DNA from: Okapia johnstoni
Taxonomy: Eukaryota; Chordata; Mammalia; Artiodactyla; Giraffidae
DNA: 64,000 nucleotides
Direction of reading: 5' to 3'
Assembly: GCA_024291935.2 (NCBI GenBank)
Contig: CM044311.1
Location: forward strand, 31,996,001-32,060,000
Each line of letters begins with the position of its first letter. Position 1 is the stretch's first letter. Made by a program: the position numbers and the translations under genes. Below the pieces are notes generated by a model. It searched no databases and was not told the origin of the DNA. It saw only the letters and a list, made by a program, of their open reading frames with translations. Positions 34,740 through 45,880 of the stretch are shown here, in pieces.

Positions 34740-37254
34740 CTGCTAACTAGTTGGAGACGGAATAGCCATAGTGTAATCTTCCAAGTTAATTGTAGATGAC
34801 TTAGATTGCTTTTTTACCTGCATGAAGATAATGAGCAAAGAAAAAAAATGATGAGACAAGTTTAAGGAATAAGTGTCCAAAATGTATTAAGAGCGAGTGG
34901 AAAGATCATAGAAAGAAATTTAGAATCCATTGCTATAGAGTCACTTTATTTCTCAGTATTTCCCTGTCTTTCAGACAGTTCTGGAGATTTCCTAGTACTG
35001 CTTTGTCCTCTGACTTCTGAACCCTCGTTAAACACACTGTTGTCTTTATTCCCCATCAGACCCCAGCACCACTGCCAGAAACCATAGGAGACTGAGTCCT
35101 AACCCTGTATACTCAAACAATCCTGACAACCAGACAGATTGACATGACCCTGTTAAGAATATGTGCCAACACAGCAAAGATAAAATCAACCATCAAACCA
35201 AAAAAGGGTCTAGACCTCTGTTATTCTGAGACAAGCATTAACTCCTCCATAAATATTTTATGAAGTATTTCCATTATTCAGTCTGTCTTTTAAAAAACAA
35301 TCCTTTACAGCCCTTGATGAAGAAAATACCAAAAATAAAAGCAGAGGTTTGAAAAAAAGGAAAATCTAGATTTAAAAAATCTAGTCTTTCACAGATATTG
35401 TTCCCAAAGGAATACCATGATAAATCACCTGAATACCAATCTTATATTCTCAGAGTCTGTTTCTTCAGGAACCTGATATGCAAAAGCAGATCCAAAAAAT
35501 AGTACTAGAAAGCAAGTGCCAAAGCAGGATTTTGGTGTTCATGACCAACCTCCAGACTTTTATGAGGATCTTATCACCCAGATGGAGCACCGAATCTGTC
35601 CTGATGTGTGATACTGACATAATTACTAAAATTTTCATCAGTGGTGCACTGGGAATTGATTCCAGTGAAGGGGAAGGGAGTGATGGTTGCAGTGCTTCAG
35701 GTGTTTAAGAAGTGCCAGAAATAATAGTAATTATGAGAACAGTGAATTTGGAGAACTATTTCTGGGAGTATTCAGTGCACTGGAAAAAGCCAATAAAAGA
35801 TGGAGAGTGATCAACAACACTTTTTTTTTAATAACCACTTTTTAGGGCTAATTATGAAAGTCAGAGAATTTTCCTGGCAGGACAGAGACTCCCTTCTTAC
35901 ACAACCAGATAACCGTTTTCCTCCTGGTTGAGACCAGAGGACACTGTTTACCAAAATAATGAGGAATTCCATGGTGAGATGGACACCAGTATCACCAAGA
36001 AGCTCAATCATGATCCTCCTTTGCAAGGTAAAACTAACAGTATGAGATGCTTTTGTAAAATTATGTTCAACTGGATTGATAGATTCTCAGAACAATAAAG
36101 GTCCACCAGTGCACTTAGTTGCAGAAGCCAAGTGTGAACAATGATTCTAATGAGTGATAAGGTTGCAGTGTCAGCTGTGAGGGCCTGACCCACAAATTGC
36201 TTGGAGATGCTTAATAGGACTAAGGAAACCTGGGATGCCCAATAAGTGTTTGTTCAATTTGTACAAACATAAGAATTCAAGTGTAGGTCAGAAGGCTAAG
36301 GGAAGCAATCCCATTAAAAATTTATAATCTGTTCCTAATATCCAGAACTGATCAGTTTTCAGAGCCAGATCTGCTGAATGAAGGACAGGTTTTGTCCCCA
36401 GGAGGAAGGATCCTGTTCAACCCCAATATGTGTACACAGTGATTATTTCCCCAGACTTAGCCCAAAGGGCATGTAGCTATATTGGAGTAAGAGATGAACT
36501 CATACATTTCAAAACTGTTGGACATAGAATTTGAATCATTACAGGTTGGGTTTCTTGGAAACAGAAATTAAGATGGAATTTAATGTGTGGGATTTTTGAG
36601 ACCACTAAGAATTTAAAACTGTGGAAACGCGAGGCAAGAAACAAAAGTGTCAGAAGTTGAAGTCGAGTGTTATGATGGCAACAGAGTTGGTCAACTCTAC
36701 AAACTCTACAGAGAGTCGACCTATTATGGTAGAATCTTTATCTTCTCTCACTTGATGAGTCCCTGGAAGTGGACTTCCCAGAGAAAGGGCATGCCTTTTT
36801 GGAAAGTGACTTTCTGCAGCTAAGGCTGTTCCTGAAGAGATCCTCAACAGCTGATCCTCAACCCTTATAGAAGGCAATATGGATGGCATTTCACCACATC
36901 CACCATAAAGTGAACTTTGATACCTGATAATGATTCCTCCAGTCCTTTCCCAAAGGGTCCTAAGCCATTTACTCAGATAATTTCATACTGGGGTGAAGAA
37001 GACTACCGAGTCATTTTGAAGATATTAGATACATTAGATATTGAGGATATCAGTTTGCTCTGATGGTGATATTTGGGGACTTGGAGGATTGCAGTATCAT
37101 CACTGACCCTATGGTAGAGTAGATGCATATCTATATGAATCTACCTATATGCATACAAATAAAACATTAGTGAGTTCTGGACCAGATCCAACTCACAGTA
37201 GTTCTGCTAGTTCTACAGATCCAAGGTTTGATTTCCAAGATGAAAATGTAAAAT
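34740..37254. other. Unresolved stretch, possibly ERV-L internal sequence
   Basis: This 2.5 kb directly precedes the ERV-L pol remnant and is GC-richer in parts (35040-35110, 36750-36900). It could hold the decayed gag/protease part of the same provirus, but I recognise no domain or LTR. Its open frames (35478-35708 plus; 36650-36889 minus) show no motif. Confidence 0.3.
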
Positions 37255-37998
37255 TGGAACGAAACATACTTAGAGATGAGCAGAACCCAAAACACTGGCC
37301 CCTTGAACTCTGTGGTAAGAACCATCACAGTGAGAAAATCAAGTGAAAGTTTCTATCACAACCCACCTCACCTCTGGCCACGAGAGTATATCAAAGACAA
37401 TACTGCATCCTACAGGGAATAATAAAGGTTGCTGTCACCTGTTAAGATCTGAATAATGCAAGGATGGTAATTTTTGAATATATAGCCATTTAATTTACTA
37501 TCTTGAACTCTATAAAAGCCAAAAAGATACAGAAGAATGATAGCGGGTTACCATAAACTCAACCAATAGGAAACCCATGTAAATCTGTTGTACCTAATGT
37601 GATATTTTTGATGCAATAGTTTAACAAGTTCTCTAATACATAGTAGATGGCCACCAATCTGGTAAATGCATCTTGTGTTATTCCTCTCAAGAAGCAGATA
37701 AACAGTATGTGTTCACATAGGACAAAAAAGAGTATATGTGCATTTACCATATTTCCCCATGGTTATACGATCTTAACCTCTATTAAAATATACTTGGAAG
37801 GGACCTGGAAAATATCTGAATATTCTTGAAAAGTGTGTAATGGTCACGTATTACATATGACATATTGATGACAGCTTGTTAATTGGAGTGGATGAGCAAG
37901 AAGAGTCAAGTATGTTGGAAACCTTAAAACACAAGTGCTCCAGAGGGTGGTAGATTAAACCCTAAGACAATTTAGGCACCTACAGAATCAATAAAAAT
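37255..37998 (+). mobile_element. ERV-L (class III endogenous retrovirus) pol remnant
   Basis: The plus strand carries decayed ERV-L-type reverse transcriptase sequence, recognised from the order of several nucleotide blocks: an upstream 'gcaaggatggtaatt' block (37459-37473), a 'taccataaactcaacca' block (37550-37566), a 'gtacctaatgtgatattttt' block (37590-37609), and an RT active-site block at 37861-37872 that reads HIDD, where retroviral RTs usually have YxDD. Frames are broken by stops and indels throughout. The right end is cut by the BovB at 38017. No LTR was identified. It is a dead fossil. Confidence 0.65.
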
Positions 37999-38016
37999 TT
38001 TAGGGCTTTAGTCATC

Positions 38017-39242
38017 AGTTCAGTTCAGTTCAGTTCAGTCGCTCAATCGTGTCCGACTCTTTGAGACCCCATGAATTGCAGCACGCCAGGCCTCTCTGTC
38101 CATCACCAACTCCTGGAGTCTACCCAAACCCATGTCCATCGAGTTGGTGATGCCATCCAACCATCTCATCATCTGTCGTCCCCTTCTCCTCCCGCCCCCA
38201 ATCCTACCCAGCATTAGGGTCTTTTCCAATAAGTCAACTCTTCGCATGAGGTGGCCAAAGTATTGGAGTTTCAGCTTCAACATCAGTCCTTCCAATGAAC
38301 ACCCAGGACTGATCTCCTTTAGGATGGACTGGTTGGATCTCCTTGCAGTCCAAGGGACTCTCAAGAGTCTTCTCCAACACCGCAGTTCAAAAGCATCAAT
38401 TCTTCAGCGCTCAGCTTTCTTCACTGTCCAACTCTCACATCCATACATGACCACTGGAAAAACCACAGCCTTGACTAGATGGACCTTTGTTGGCAAAGTA
38501 ATGTCTCTGCTTTTAAATATGCTATCTAGGTTGGCCGTAACCTTCCTTCCAAGGAGTAAGCGTCTTTTAATTTCATGGCGGCAATCACCATCAACAGTGA
38601 TTTTGGAGCCCAAAAAAACAAAGTCTGACACTGTTTCCACTGTTTTCCCATCTATTTCCCATGAAGTGATGGGACCAGATGCCATGATCTTAGTTTTCTG
38701 AACGTTGAGCTTTAAGCCAACTTTTTCACTCTCCTCTTTCACTTTCATCAAGAGGCTCTTTAGCTCTTCTTCACTTTCTGCCATAAGGGTGGTGTCATCT
38801 GCATATCTGAGGTTATTGATATTTCTCCCGGCAATCCTGATTCCAGCTTGTATTTCTTCCAGCCCAGGGTTTCTCATGATGTACTCTGCATATAAGTTAA
38901 ATAAGCAGGGTGACAATATACAGCCTTGACGTACTCCTTTTCCTATTTGGAACCAGTCTGTTGTTCCATGTCCACTTCTAACTGTTGCTTCCTGACCTGC
39001 ATACAGATTTCTCAAGAGACAGGTCAGATGGTCTGGTATTCCCATCTCTTTCAGAATTTTTCACAGTTTGTTGTGATCCACACAGTCAAAGGCTTTGGCA
39101 TAGTCAATAAAGCAGAAATAGATGTTCTTCTGGCACTCTCTTGCTTTTTCGATGATCCAACAGATGTTGGCAATTTGATCTCTGGTTCCTCTGGCTTTTC
39201 TAAAACCAGCTTGAACATCTAGAAGTTCACAGTTCACGTATT
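38017..39242 (-). mobile_element. BovB LINE, 1.2 kb, young-looking
   Basis: The 3' end is at the left with (CAGTT)n at 38017-38039. The minus strand covers RT motif A to the C-terminus; the 5' truncation is at 39242. It sits between an ERV-L fragment and an L1M fragment. No convincing TSD was seen. Confidence 0.94.
38035..39045 (-). pseudogene. BovB reverse transcriptase fragment with one nonsense codon
   Basis: The minus strand is open from 39045 to 38035 in one frame except for a single TGA at 38401-38403, which falls between the KKAER and RIDAF blocks. Other copies have R/H coding codons there, consistent with a CGA-to-TGA change. The upstream half contains GVRQGCILSPCLFNLYAEYI (motif B, intact LSP) and an intact YADD at residues 81-84 (38794-38805). 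The downstream half holds the basic [16 protein letters not shown] block. A second stop (a TGG-to-TGA change) lies upstream at about 39059-39061. It is the best preserved RT palm in the window next to the copies at 3813 and 60704. Confidence 0.82.
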
Positions 39243-40438
39243 CAAGGGAATGCTAAAACATATCCTTCAAAATAAAGGAAATAAAAAAGAATAAGAAGAT
39301 AAGCCAGAGACTTGGAGAAAATATTTGCAGAAGACATATTTGGTTGAGCTTTACTATCCAAATACACAAACATGCTAAAATTCAGTAATAAGAAAACAAT
39401 CACATTTAAAAATGAACCAAAGACCTTAACAGAAACCTCACCAAAAAGACATACAGATTCCAATGTTTTATTAAAAGATACTCCATGAAATACCACTACA
39501 AACCTATTAGAATGGCCAAAATCCAAAACACTGACAGTGCCAAATGCTGACGAGAATGTGGGGTGACAGGAAGTCTCATTCATTGCTGATGGAAATGCAA
39601 AATGATACAGCCACTTTGCAAGACAGTCTGGCAGTTTCTCATAAAACTAAATATATTCTTACCATATGATCTAGCAATCACATTCCTTGGTATTTACAAA
39701 AAATTTGAGAGTATATGTCCACACAAAATACATGCCTGCACACAAATGTTTATAGCAGCTTTATTCACAACTGCCAAAACTTGGAAGCAACCACAATGAT
39801 GTTCTTCAATAGGTGAATGGATAAATAAACTGAGGTAATCCAGATACTAAAATAGCAGTACTAAAAAGAAATGAACTATCAAATAATGAAAAGACATGAA
39901 AGAAACTTAATCACATATTCCTAAGTAAAAGAAGTCAATCTCAAAAGGCTCCATGCTGTATAATTCTAACTATATGGCATTCTAGAAAAAGCAAAGCTTT
40001 GGATACAGTTAAAAGATTAGGGATTACCAGAGGTTAGGGAGGAGGACGTGCTGCAGGCCATGGGGTTGCAAAGAATTGGACATGACTGAGTGACTGAACT
40101 GAACTGAATGGAGGGAGGAGGGTAGGATGACTAGATGGAGCACAGAGAATTTTTCAGGTAGTGAAAATACTTTGTATGATACCATAGTGGTGGACACATT
40201 ATAAGTCTGTCTAAAATTATAGAATATATAAAACCATGAGTGAAATCTAATGTAAACTATGGAGTAGGATGATAATGATCTGTCTGTGTAGATGCCTCAG
40301 TTGAATCAAATATACTATTCTAGTGGTGAATGTGGATAACGGGGAAGGTTATGCATGTGTAGGACAAGGGATATGTGGAAAAAATCAGTGCCTTCCTCTC
40401 AAGGTGGCTAATTCAGAACCTAAAGTGCTCTAAAAGAT
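39243..40438 (+). mobile_element. L1M, ORF2 C-terminus and 3' UTR
   Basis: The plus strand follows old L1 ORF2 C-terminal sequence ('accactacaaacctattaga', 'gctgatggaaatgcaaaatg', 'atacagccactttgcaagac') then the 3' UTR ('agggattaccagaggttagg', 'ggaatggatgactag'-like, 'tatgcatgtgtagg', 'ccttcctctcaa'). It is interrupted at 40046-40111 by a small BovB. Confidence 0.82.
40046..40111 (+). mobile_element. 66-bp BovB 3'-end insertion
   Basis: Only the last ~60 bases of BovB are present (GTGCTGCAGG... to the CTGAACTGAACTGAA tail at 40095-40109). A 10-bp TSD AGGGAGGAGG lies at 40036-40045 and 40112-40121, within the L1M 3' UTR. Confidence 0.88.
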
Positions 40439-41066
40439 TTGATTTTAATATTTTAAAGATAATAGTACTTATTTAGACCTTGTCTCATGCCAAAAGCAGA
40501 CTGCACCATAACTCTGAGAACACTGGAGACCTCAAGTAAAAATTATTTGTAAATACTATAAATGTGTGAATAAAGTTAAAGACTTTTCTCCTCAAAATAT
40601 AACTTCCTAGGAAAATAAAGAGCTTATATTCAAATCCTTTTTGTATCAAAGGATAGATTCACTCTAATACAATAGCTTCAAAGGACCCAAATCTGTGCTA
40701 ATTTGAGATGTTTTAGAAGTCAGTTCCCAGAACTGTACATTTACGGTTTGAATCCTCCACTATCAAGAATAATCAGTGTTTTGTCTGTTTAATGCCAGGG
40801 AGCAACAGTCTATTTGCCAAACAGAAAACCTGGGGCAAAGCATGAGCTCAGCCCTGTTAAAAAAAATGTGTACTTGTGTGTATATGTGTACTTGTGTGTG
40901 TGTATAGAACAGAGACTTAAAGAATATGTGCCAAAATACTGACTATGATTACCAATATCCATAATTATATTTCATATTAAATTTCTATGTATTTCCTTAG
41001 TCAGAAAACAACTCATAATAAATGTGATTATTGAAGTGCAAAAAAAAATCAATTTACAGAATAAAT
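40439..41066. other. Unassigned stretch with a TG-rich run
   Basis: An imperfect (TG)n run lies at about 40867-40905. No gene or other repeat recognised. Confidence 0.5.
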
Positions 41067-41268
41067 AAGAAAACCAAAGGCTTGAGAAATATACCATGTT
41101 CATGGATCAGAAGAATCAATATAGTGAAAATGAGTATTACCACCCAAAGCAGTCTATAGATTCAATGCAATCCCTATCAAGCTACCTACAGTATTTTTCA
41201 CAGAACTAGAACAAATAATTTCACAATTTGTATGGAAATACAAAAAAACTCAAAGAGCCAAAGCAATC

Positions 41269-41552
41269 TTGAGAAAGAAGAATGGAACTGGAGGAATCAA
41301 CCTGCCTGACTTCAGATTATGCTACAAAACTACAGTCCTCAAAACAGTATGGTACTGGCACAAAGACAGAAATATAGATCAATGGAACAAAATAGAAAGC
41401 CCAGAGATAAATCCATGCACCTATGGATACCTTATCTTTGACAAAGGAAGCAAGAATATACAATGGAGAAAAGACAATCTCTTTAACAAGTTGTGCTGGG
41501 AAAGCTGGTCAACCACTTGTAAAAGAATGAAACTAGAACACATTCTAACACC

Positions 41553-41611
<59 letters not shown>

Positions 41612-41964
41612 AAAAAAAAACCTCAAAATGGATTAAAAATCTAAATGTAAGACCAGAAACTATGAAACTTCAAAAGGAAAACATAAGCAAAACACTCTCT
41701 GATGTAAATCACAGCAGGATCCTCTATTACTCACCTCCAAGAGTAATGGAAATAAAAGCAAAAATAAACAAATGGGACCTAATTAAACTTAAAAGCTTTT
41801 GCACAATGAAGGAAACTATAAGCAAGGTGAAAAGACAGCCTTCAGAATGGGAGAAAATAATAGCAAATGAAGCAACTGACAAAGAATTAATCTCAAAAAT
41901 ATACAAGCGGCTCATACAGCTCAATTCCAGAAAAATAAGTGACCCAATCAAAAGATGGGCCTAA
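41269..41964 (+). pseudogene. L1 ORF2 C-terminal fragment, expanded by a microsatellite
   Basis: The 231-codon open frame has the L1 ORF2 C-terminal blocks: [60 protein letters not shown] and [20 protein letters not shown]. Between residues 95 and 117 an (AC)n run encodes a THTHTH... stretch followed by KKKKTSKW; the related copy at 7461-8093 has PYIKVNAKW at this place. The frame stays open through the expansion. A TAA at 41962-41964 ends it; an in-frame continuation starts at 42001 and is then lost to an apparent one-base deletion near 42150. No RT palm is included. Confidence 0.88.
41555..41620 (+). repeat. (AC)26 microsatellite followed by A14
   Basis: 52 bases of pure AC (41555-41606) then 14 A (41607-41620), lying inside L1 ORF2. 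Confidence 0.98.
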
Positions 41965-43124
41965 GAACTAAACAGACATTTCTCCAAAGAAGGCATACAG
42001 ATGGCTAACAAACACACGAAAAGATGCTCAACATCACTCATTGACAGAAAAATGCAAATTAAAACCACAATGAGGTACCATCTCACACTGATCAGAATGG
42101 CTACTATCAAAAAGTCTACAAAGAATAAATGCTGGAGAGGGTGCAGAGAAAAGGAACCCTTTTACACTGTTGGTGGGAATGCAAACTAGTACAGCCACTG
42201 TGGAGAACAGTGTGAAGATTCCTTAAAAACTGGAAATAGAACTGCCATACGACCCAGCAATCCCACTGCTGGGCATACACACCGAGGAAACCAGAACTGA
42301 AAGAGACATGTGTACGCAATGTTCTTTGCAGCACTGTTTAAAATAGCCAGGACATGGAAAGCAACCTAGATGTCCATCGGCAGACGAATGGATAGAAAGC
42401 TGTGGTACATATACACAATGGAATATTACTCAGATATCAAAAAGGATGCATTTGAATCAGTTCTAATGAGATGGATGAAACTGGAGCCTATTATACAGAG
42501 TGATGTAAGTCAGAAAAACACCAATACTGTATATTAACACATATATATGGAATTTAAAAAGATGATAATGATGACCCTCTATGTGAGACAGGAAAAGAGA
42601 TACAGATATAAAGAACAGACTTTGGGACTCTATGGGAGAAGGCAAGGGTGGGATGATTTGAGAGAATAGCATTGAAACATGTATATTACCATATGTGAAA
42701 TAGATCACTAGTCCAAGTTTGATGCATGAAACAGGGCGCTCAAAGCCAGTGTACTTGGACAACTCTGAGGGATGGGATGGGGAAGGAGGTGGGAGAGGAG
42801 TTCTGGATGGGAGACACATGTCTCCCAAGGCTGATTCATGTCAATGTATGGCAAAAACCACTGCAATATTGTAAAGCAGTTAGCTTCCAATTAAAATAAA
42901 TAAATTAATTTTAAAAATAATAATAAAAGAAAACCAAAGGCTTAAAACCAGTCTATTCATTTTGTCTGGGGATTAGAATCCAGAATTGACAATGTTGAAC
43001 TATATTGTAAACAATTTTTAAATATTACTTTCATGTGTACCATTGTGAGGGTTATTATGGAAAGAGCACAAATATATACCTATTGGATGAATTTTAAAAA
43101 GTCAAACACCTGTCTTAATCCAAA

Positions 43125-43340
43125 GTTTACAGCCTTGGATTTATTGACATTTTAGACCAGCAAACCGTGTTGTGGGGACTGTCCTGTGCATTGTAGCATG
43201 TTTACGAGCTTCCAGCACACTAAATACCAATAACATCCTGCTCCCAGTTCTGATGTGATGGTCAAAAATGTCTTTAGACTTTGCCAAATGTTTCCTTGGG
43301 CACAAAATCACACATACACCCCACTGAAAACTACTACCTT
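43125..43340 (-). mobile_element. MER20-like hAT MITE
   Basis: On the plus strand the text (TTGGATTTATTGACATTTTA, GTTGTGGGGACTGTCCTGTG, CATTGTAGCATG, ATGTCTTTAGACTTTGCCAA, ATGTTTCC) is the reverse complement of MER20, a non-autonomous Charlie element of placental mammals. It is better preserved than the plus-strand copy at 45490. Confidence 0.82.
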
Positions 43341-43371
43341 AAAGTTACATGAATAAATTATATGACCTTAT

Positions 43372-43515
43372 GATGATCTAGAGGAGTGGGATGGGGGGTA
43401 GGCAGAAGGCTTAAGAGGAAGGGGATATATATAGACACATGGCTGATTCATATTTTTGTAAAGCAGAAGCTAACACAACATTGTAAAGTATTTAAATTCC
43501 AATAAAAATGAAAAA
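43372..43515 (+). mobile_element. L1 3'-UTR end (artiodactyl type)
   Basis: The text TCTAGAGGAGTGGGATGGGG, then 'aagaggaaggggatatata', 'cacatggctgattcatattt', 'agctaacacaacattgtaa' and 'cca(a)ataaaaatg' matches L1 3' ends of artiodactyls. Extreme 5' truncation, about 145 bases. Confidence 0.72.
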
Positions 43516-43596
43516 ATCTTTTCTGAATCCATTATGATAATTATGTACTCCCTTTTAGAAAATGAACTACAATCTAAAATATTTAAATAAATTTGA

Positions 43597-43627
<31 letters not shown>
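43597..43627. repeat. (TA)n simple repeat
   Basis: About 31 bases of TA with one C interruption. Confidence 0.93.
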
Positions 43628-44405
43628 CTCAATATTATAACTCCAAAAGACTATAAGAGGATGCATAAACAAATATGTCGCTGATTGGATAACTGTGAAA
43701 TATAAAAATCTCTGTAAAATGAGATATGCCATTATGCACTAATATCTAGCCCTTTCTTCCTATAGCTAATGAGCATGGACATGAAAGAAACACACTGACT
43801 AAGGCCTATGGTTTTCCAACAAAAGATAAAATCCAAGTGGAAAAAAATTAATTCCAAACCCAATTACATATCAAGTGGTGCTTTAGAAATGCTTAATATT
43901 TTTAAACTAAGACTTTAAAAAACAGACAAGAGTGTCTATTTTAAGAAACAAAATTAATCCCAATGAGATCTGGAATCTTATAATTCCATGAAATCTTAAA
44001 TTTGTACCAATTTCTTTCTTTATGCTTTGAGAAAATGGAAAGCATTTCACAAATTACATAGTGACAAGTCAGATTTTAGTCAGACTCTGTCCTGACATTT
44101 CCTTCTCCAGGAAATCAACCAATAGCCAGCTCTGTATGATAGCTTAATTGTGCCAGTTTCTAGGTTTTGGTTTGATTGTGCCATGAAATTGGCTCATAAT
44201 TCAGTAGAGAATATACAGAACCCTCCTGAATGAGGATGGTGTTTGACTTGGTTATTAAGTAACTTCTTTTTTTCCTCACGTCCACTGCTTGAGTTAGTTC
44301 CATGGATTCTTCTGCACTATTGTCTTCAAGATTACAATATTAGATTCCAGATCCCCTGTTGCAGACACTGCTGGTGGCCTGCCCAATACTCTTTCTTTCT
44401 CTCTC
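43628..44405. other. Unassigned AT-rich stretch
   Basis: No gene or repeat recognised. Confidence 0.5.
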
Positions 44406-44415
44406 CTTCTACATT

Positions 44416-44642
44416 GCATGTGCTGCATGCTAAGTCACTTCAGATGTGTCTGACTCTGCAACCCTATGGACTGTAGTCTGCGAGGATCCCCTGTCCATGG
44501 GATTCTCCAGGCAAGAATACTGGAGTGGGTTGCCATACCCTCCTTCAGGGGATCTTTCCAACCTAGGTATCAAACCTGCATCTCTTATGTCTCCTGCATT
44601 GGCAGACAGATTCTCTACCACTAATGCCACCTGGGAAGCTCT
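44416..44642 (-). mobile_element. Bov-tA SINE with 10-bp TSD
   Basis: Minus-strand unit: BovA part at 44430-44540, tRNA-like part ending at 44642 with the AGCTTCCCAGGTGGCATTAG head. Perfect TSDs CTTCTACATT lie at 44406-44415 and 44643-44652. Confidence 0.94.
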
Positions 44643-44652
44643 CTTCTACATT

Positions 44653-45480
44653 AATGGCCTTTTATCCTCCCCCCTAGAGTGGCAATGAGTCTCACTAAAA
44701 CATTCTTTTTTCCAGTCTCCCTTGAAGCTAGGATATCTATTAGCAGAAGTCTAATCAGTAAGATGTGATTAGATATCTTTTGGGAGGTCATAAGATCTTT
44801 TTTTCTAAGAGAAAATCCTTTGGGTTTTTGCTCTTGGCCCTTAACCCTTGTTCCTTTTTCTTGTCCAAAATGTTAATGCAATACCTAGAGCAGTAGCAGA
44901 CACTTTGTGATCATAAGCATAAAAGAGTAAGGATGACAGAGAAAATACAGAGATTCTGCGTCACTGCAAAATCTTGAACAGTGACACCAGTTCTCAACTG
45001 TCTACTGCAGATTCTTCATCACATGATTAAAGTTCCCCCTGACCTGCCTACACTCTGCATGTTGCCTGATTTACATAGTGCAATCCCTCATTTGTCTACT
45101 GTTTATTTCTGCTTTCTTGTTCTGTGACTTAACCCTAGCCCTATTCAGTGGGACATGTAAGTATCTCCTATTCTGGGGACTATCATTATTGTACACCATT
45201 TCCCTACAGTGCACCTCTTCTGCCACATGGCAACACCCAGCACCAGTTGTTTTATACATGTTGGATCCATTACCTTCAAGCACTTGATCCTGGCCAAGCT
45301 TCCCCAGAAGTTACTCCACACAAGTTGTCAGAGTCATGTTTCCCAGCTGGAGTCAATTCCACCTAAGTTATATCCGACTTATCTGGAAAGATGTCAGCCC
45401 CGTGAGTCACTTGGTCCTCCTCATTACTTTACTTGAGAATTTTTGTTTCATAAATAAACTTTTTATCTTTGTTCTAGCTG
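44653..45480. other. Unclassified block, perhaps old repeats
   Basis: Bases 44710-44880 and 45050-45475 read like old interspersed sequence. The second part ends with a poly(A)-signal-like AATAAA (45454-45459) followed by 'ctttttatctttgttctagc', which could be an LTR or an old 3' end. Several overlapping short open frames at 45070-45440 show no domain. Not assigned. Confidence 0.35.
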
Positions 45481-45489
45481 TAAAATAGA

Positions 45490-45705
45490 TCTTGAATGGG
45501 GGTAATTTTGACCCCAGGAAAATATTTAGCAATGTTTAGCAACATTTTTTACTGTCACAGGGTTGGGTTGGAAGAGTAACCACAGCATCTAGTGGGTAGA
45601 GGCAAGGGATGCTGCTAAATATCCTAGAATGCACAAGAAGAACAGCTTCGCACCGCAAAGAACCACCCAATACAAAAGATCAATAGTACTGAGGCTGAGG
45701 TAGTC
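45490..45705 (+). mobile_element. MER20-like hAT MITE
   Basis: Forward MER20 text: GGGGGTAATTTTGACCCCAG, 'agcatctagtgggtagagg', 'gggatgctgctaaatatcct', 'agaatgcaca', and the 'tactgaggctgag' end. More diverged than the copy at 43125. Confidence 0.78.
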
Positions 45706-45714
45706 TGCTCTAGG

Positions 45715-45880
45715 GCAGATGATTTTTAACTTAGCTGCTCGTTAAAATGAAATGGAAAATTTTAAAATAGTCTCTCTACAGCAGGGCTCAACCCCCAGAG
45801 ATTACAAAATAACAGTTCTGGAATGATGCTCACACTATTTGAAAATTTCCCAACTGACAGCCAACACTGAAAACCACTGA
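45715..45880 (+). mobile_element. MER5A-like hAT MITE
   Basis: The layout matches MER5A: 'gatgatttttaactt' start, 'gcagggctcaacccccagag' block, and 'tgaaaaccactga' end. It directly follows the MER20 copy. Confidence 0.6.

Larger units (their letters stand above)
41084..42926 (+). mobile_element. Ruminant L1, 5'-truncated 1.84 kb, perfect 17-bp TSD
   Basis: It starts in ORF2 (ATACCATGTTCATGGATCAG), runs through the ORF2 C-terminus and 3' UTR, and ends in AATAAATAAATTAATTTTAA and an A-rich tail (42895-42926). Perfect TSDs AAGAAAACCAAAGGCTT lie at 41067-41083 and 42927-42943. The exact TSD and long open frame point to a fairly recent insertion. Confidence 0.96.
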
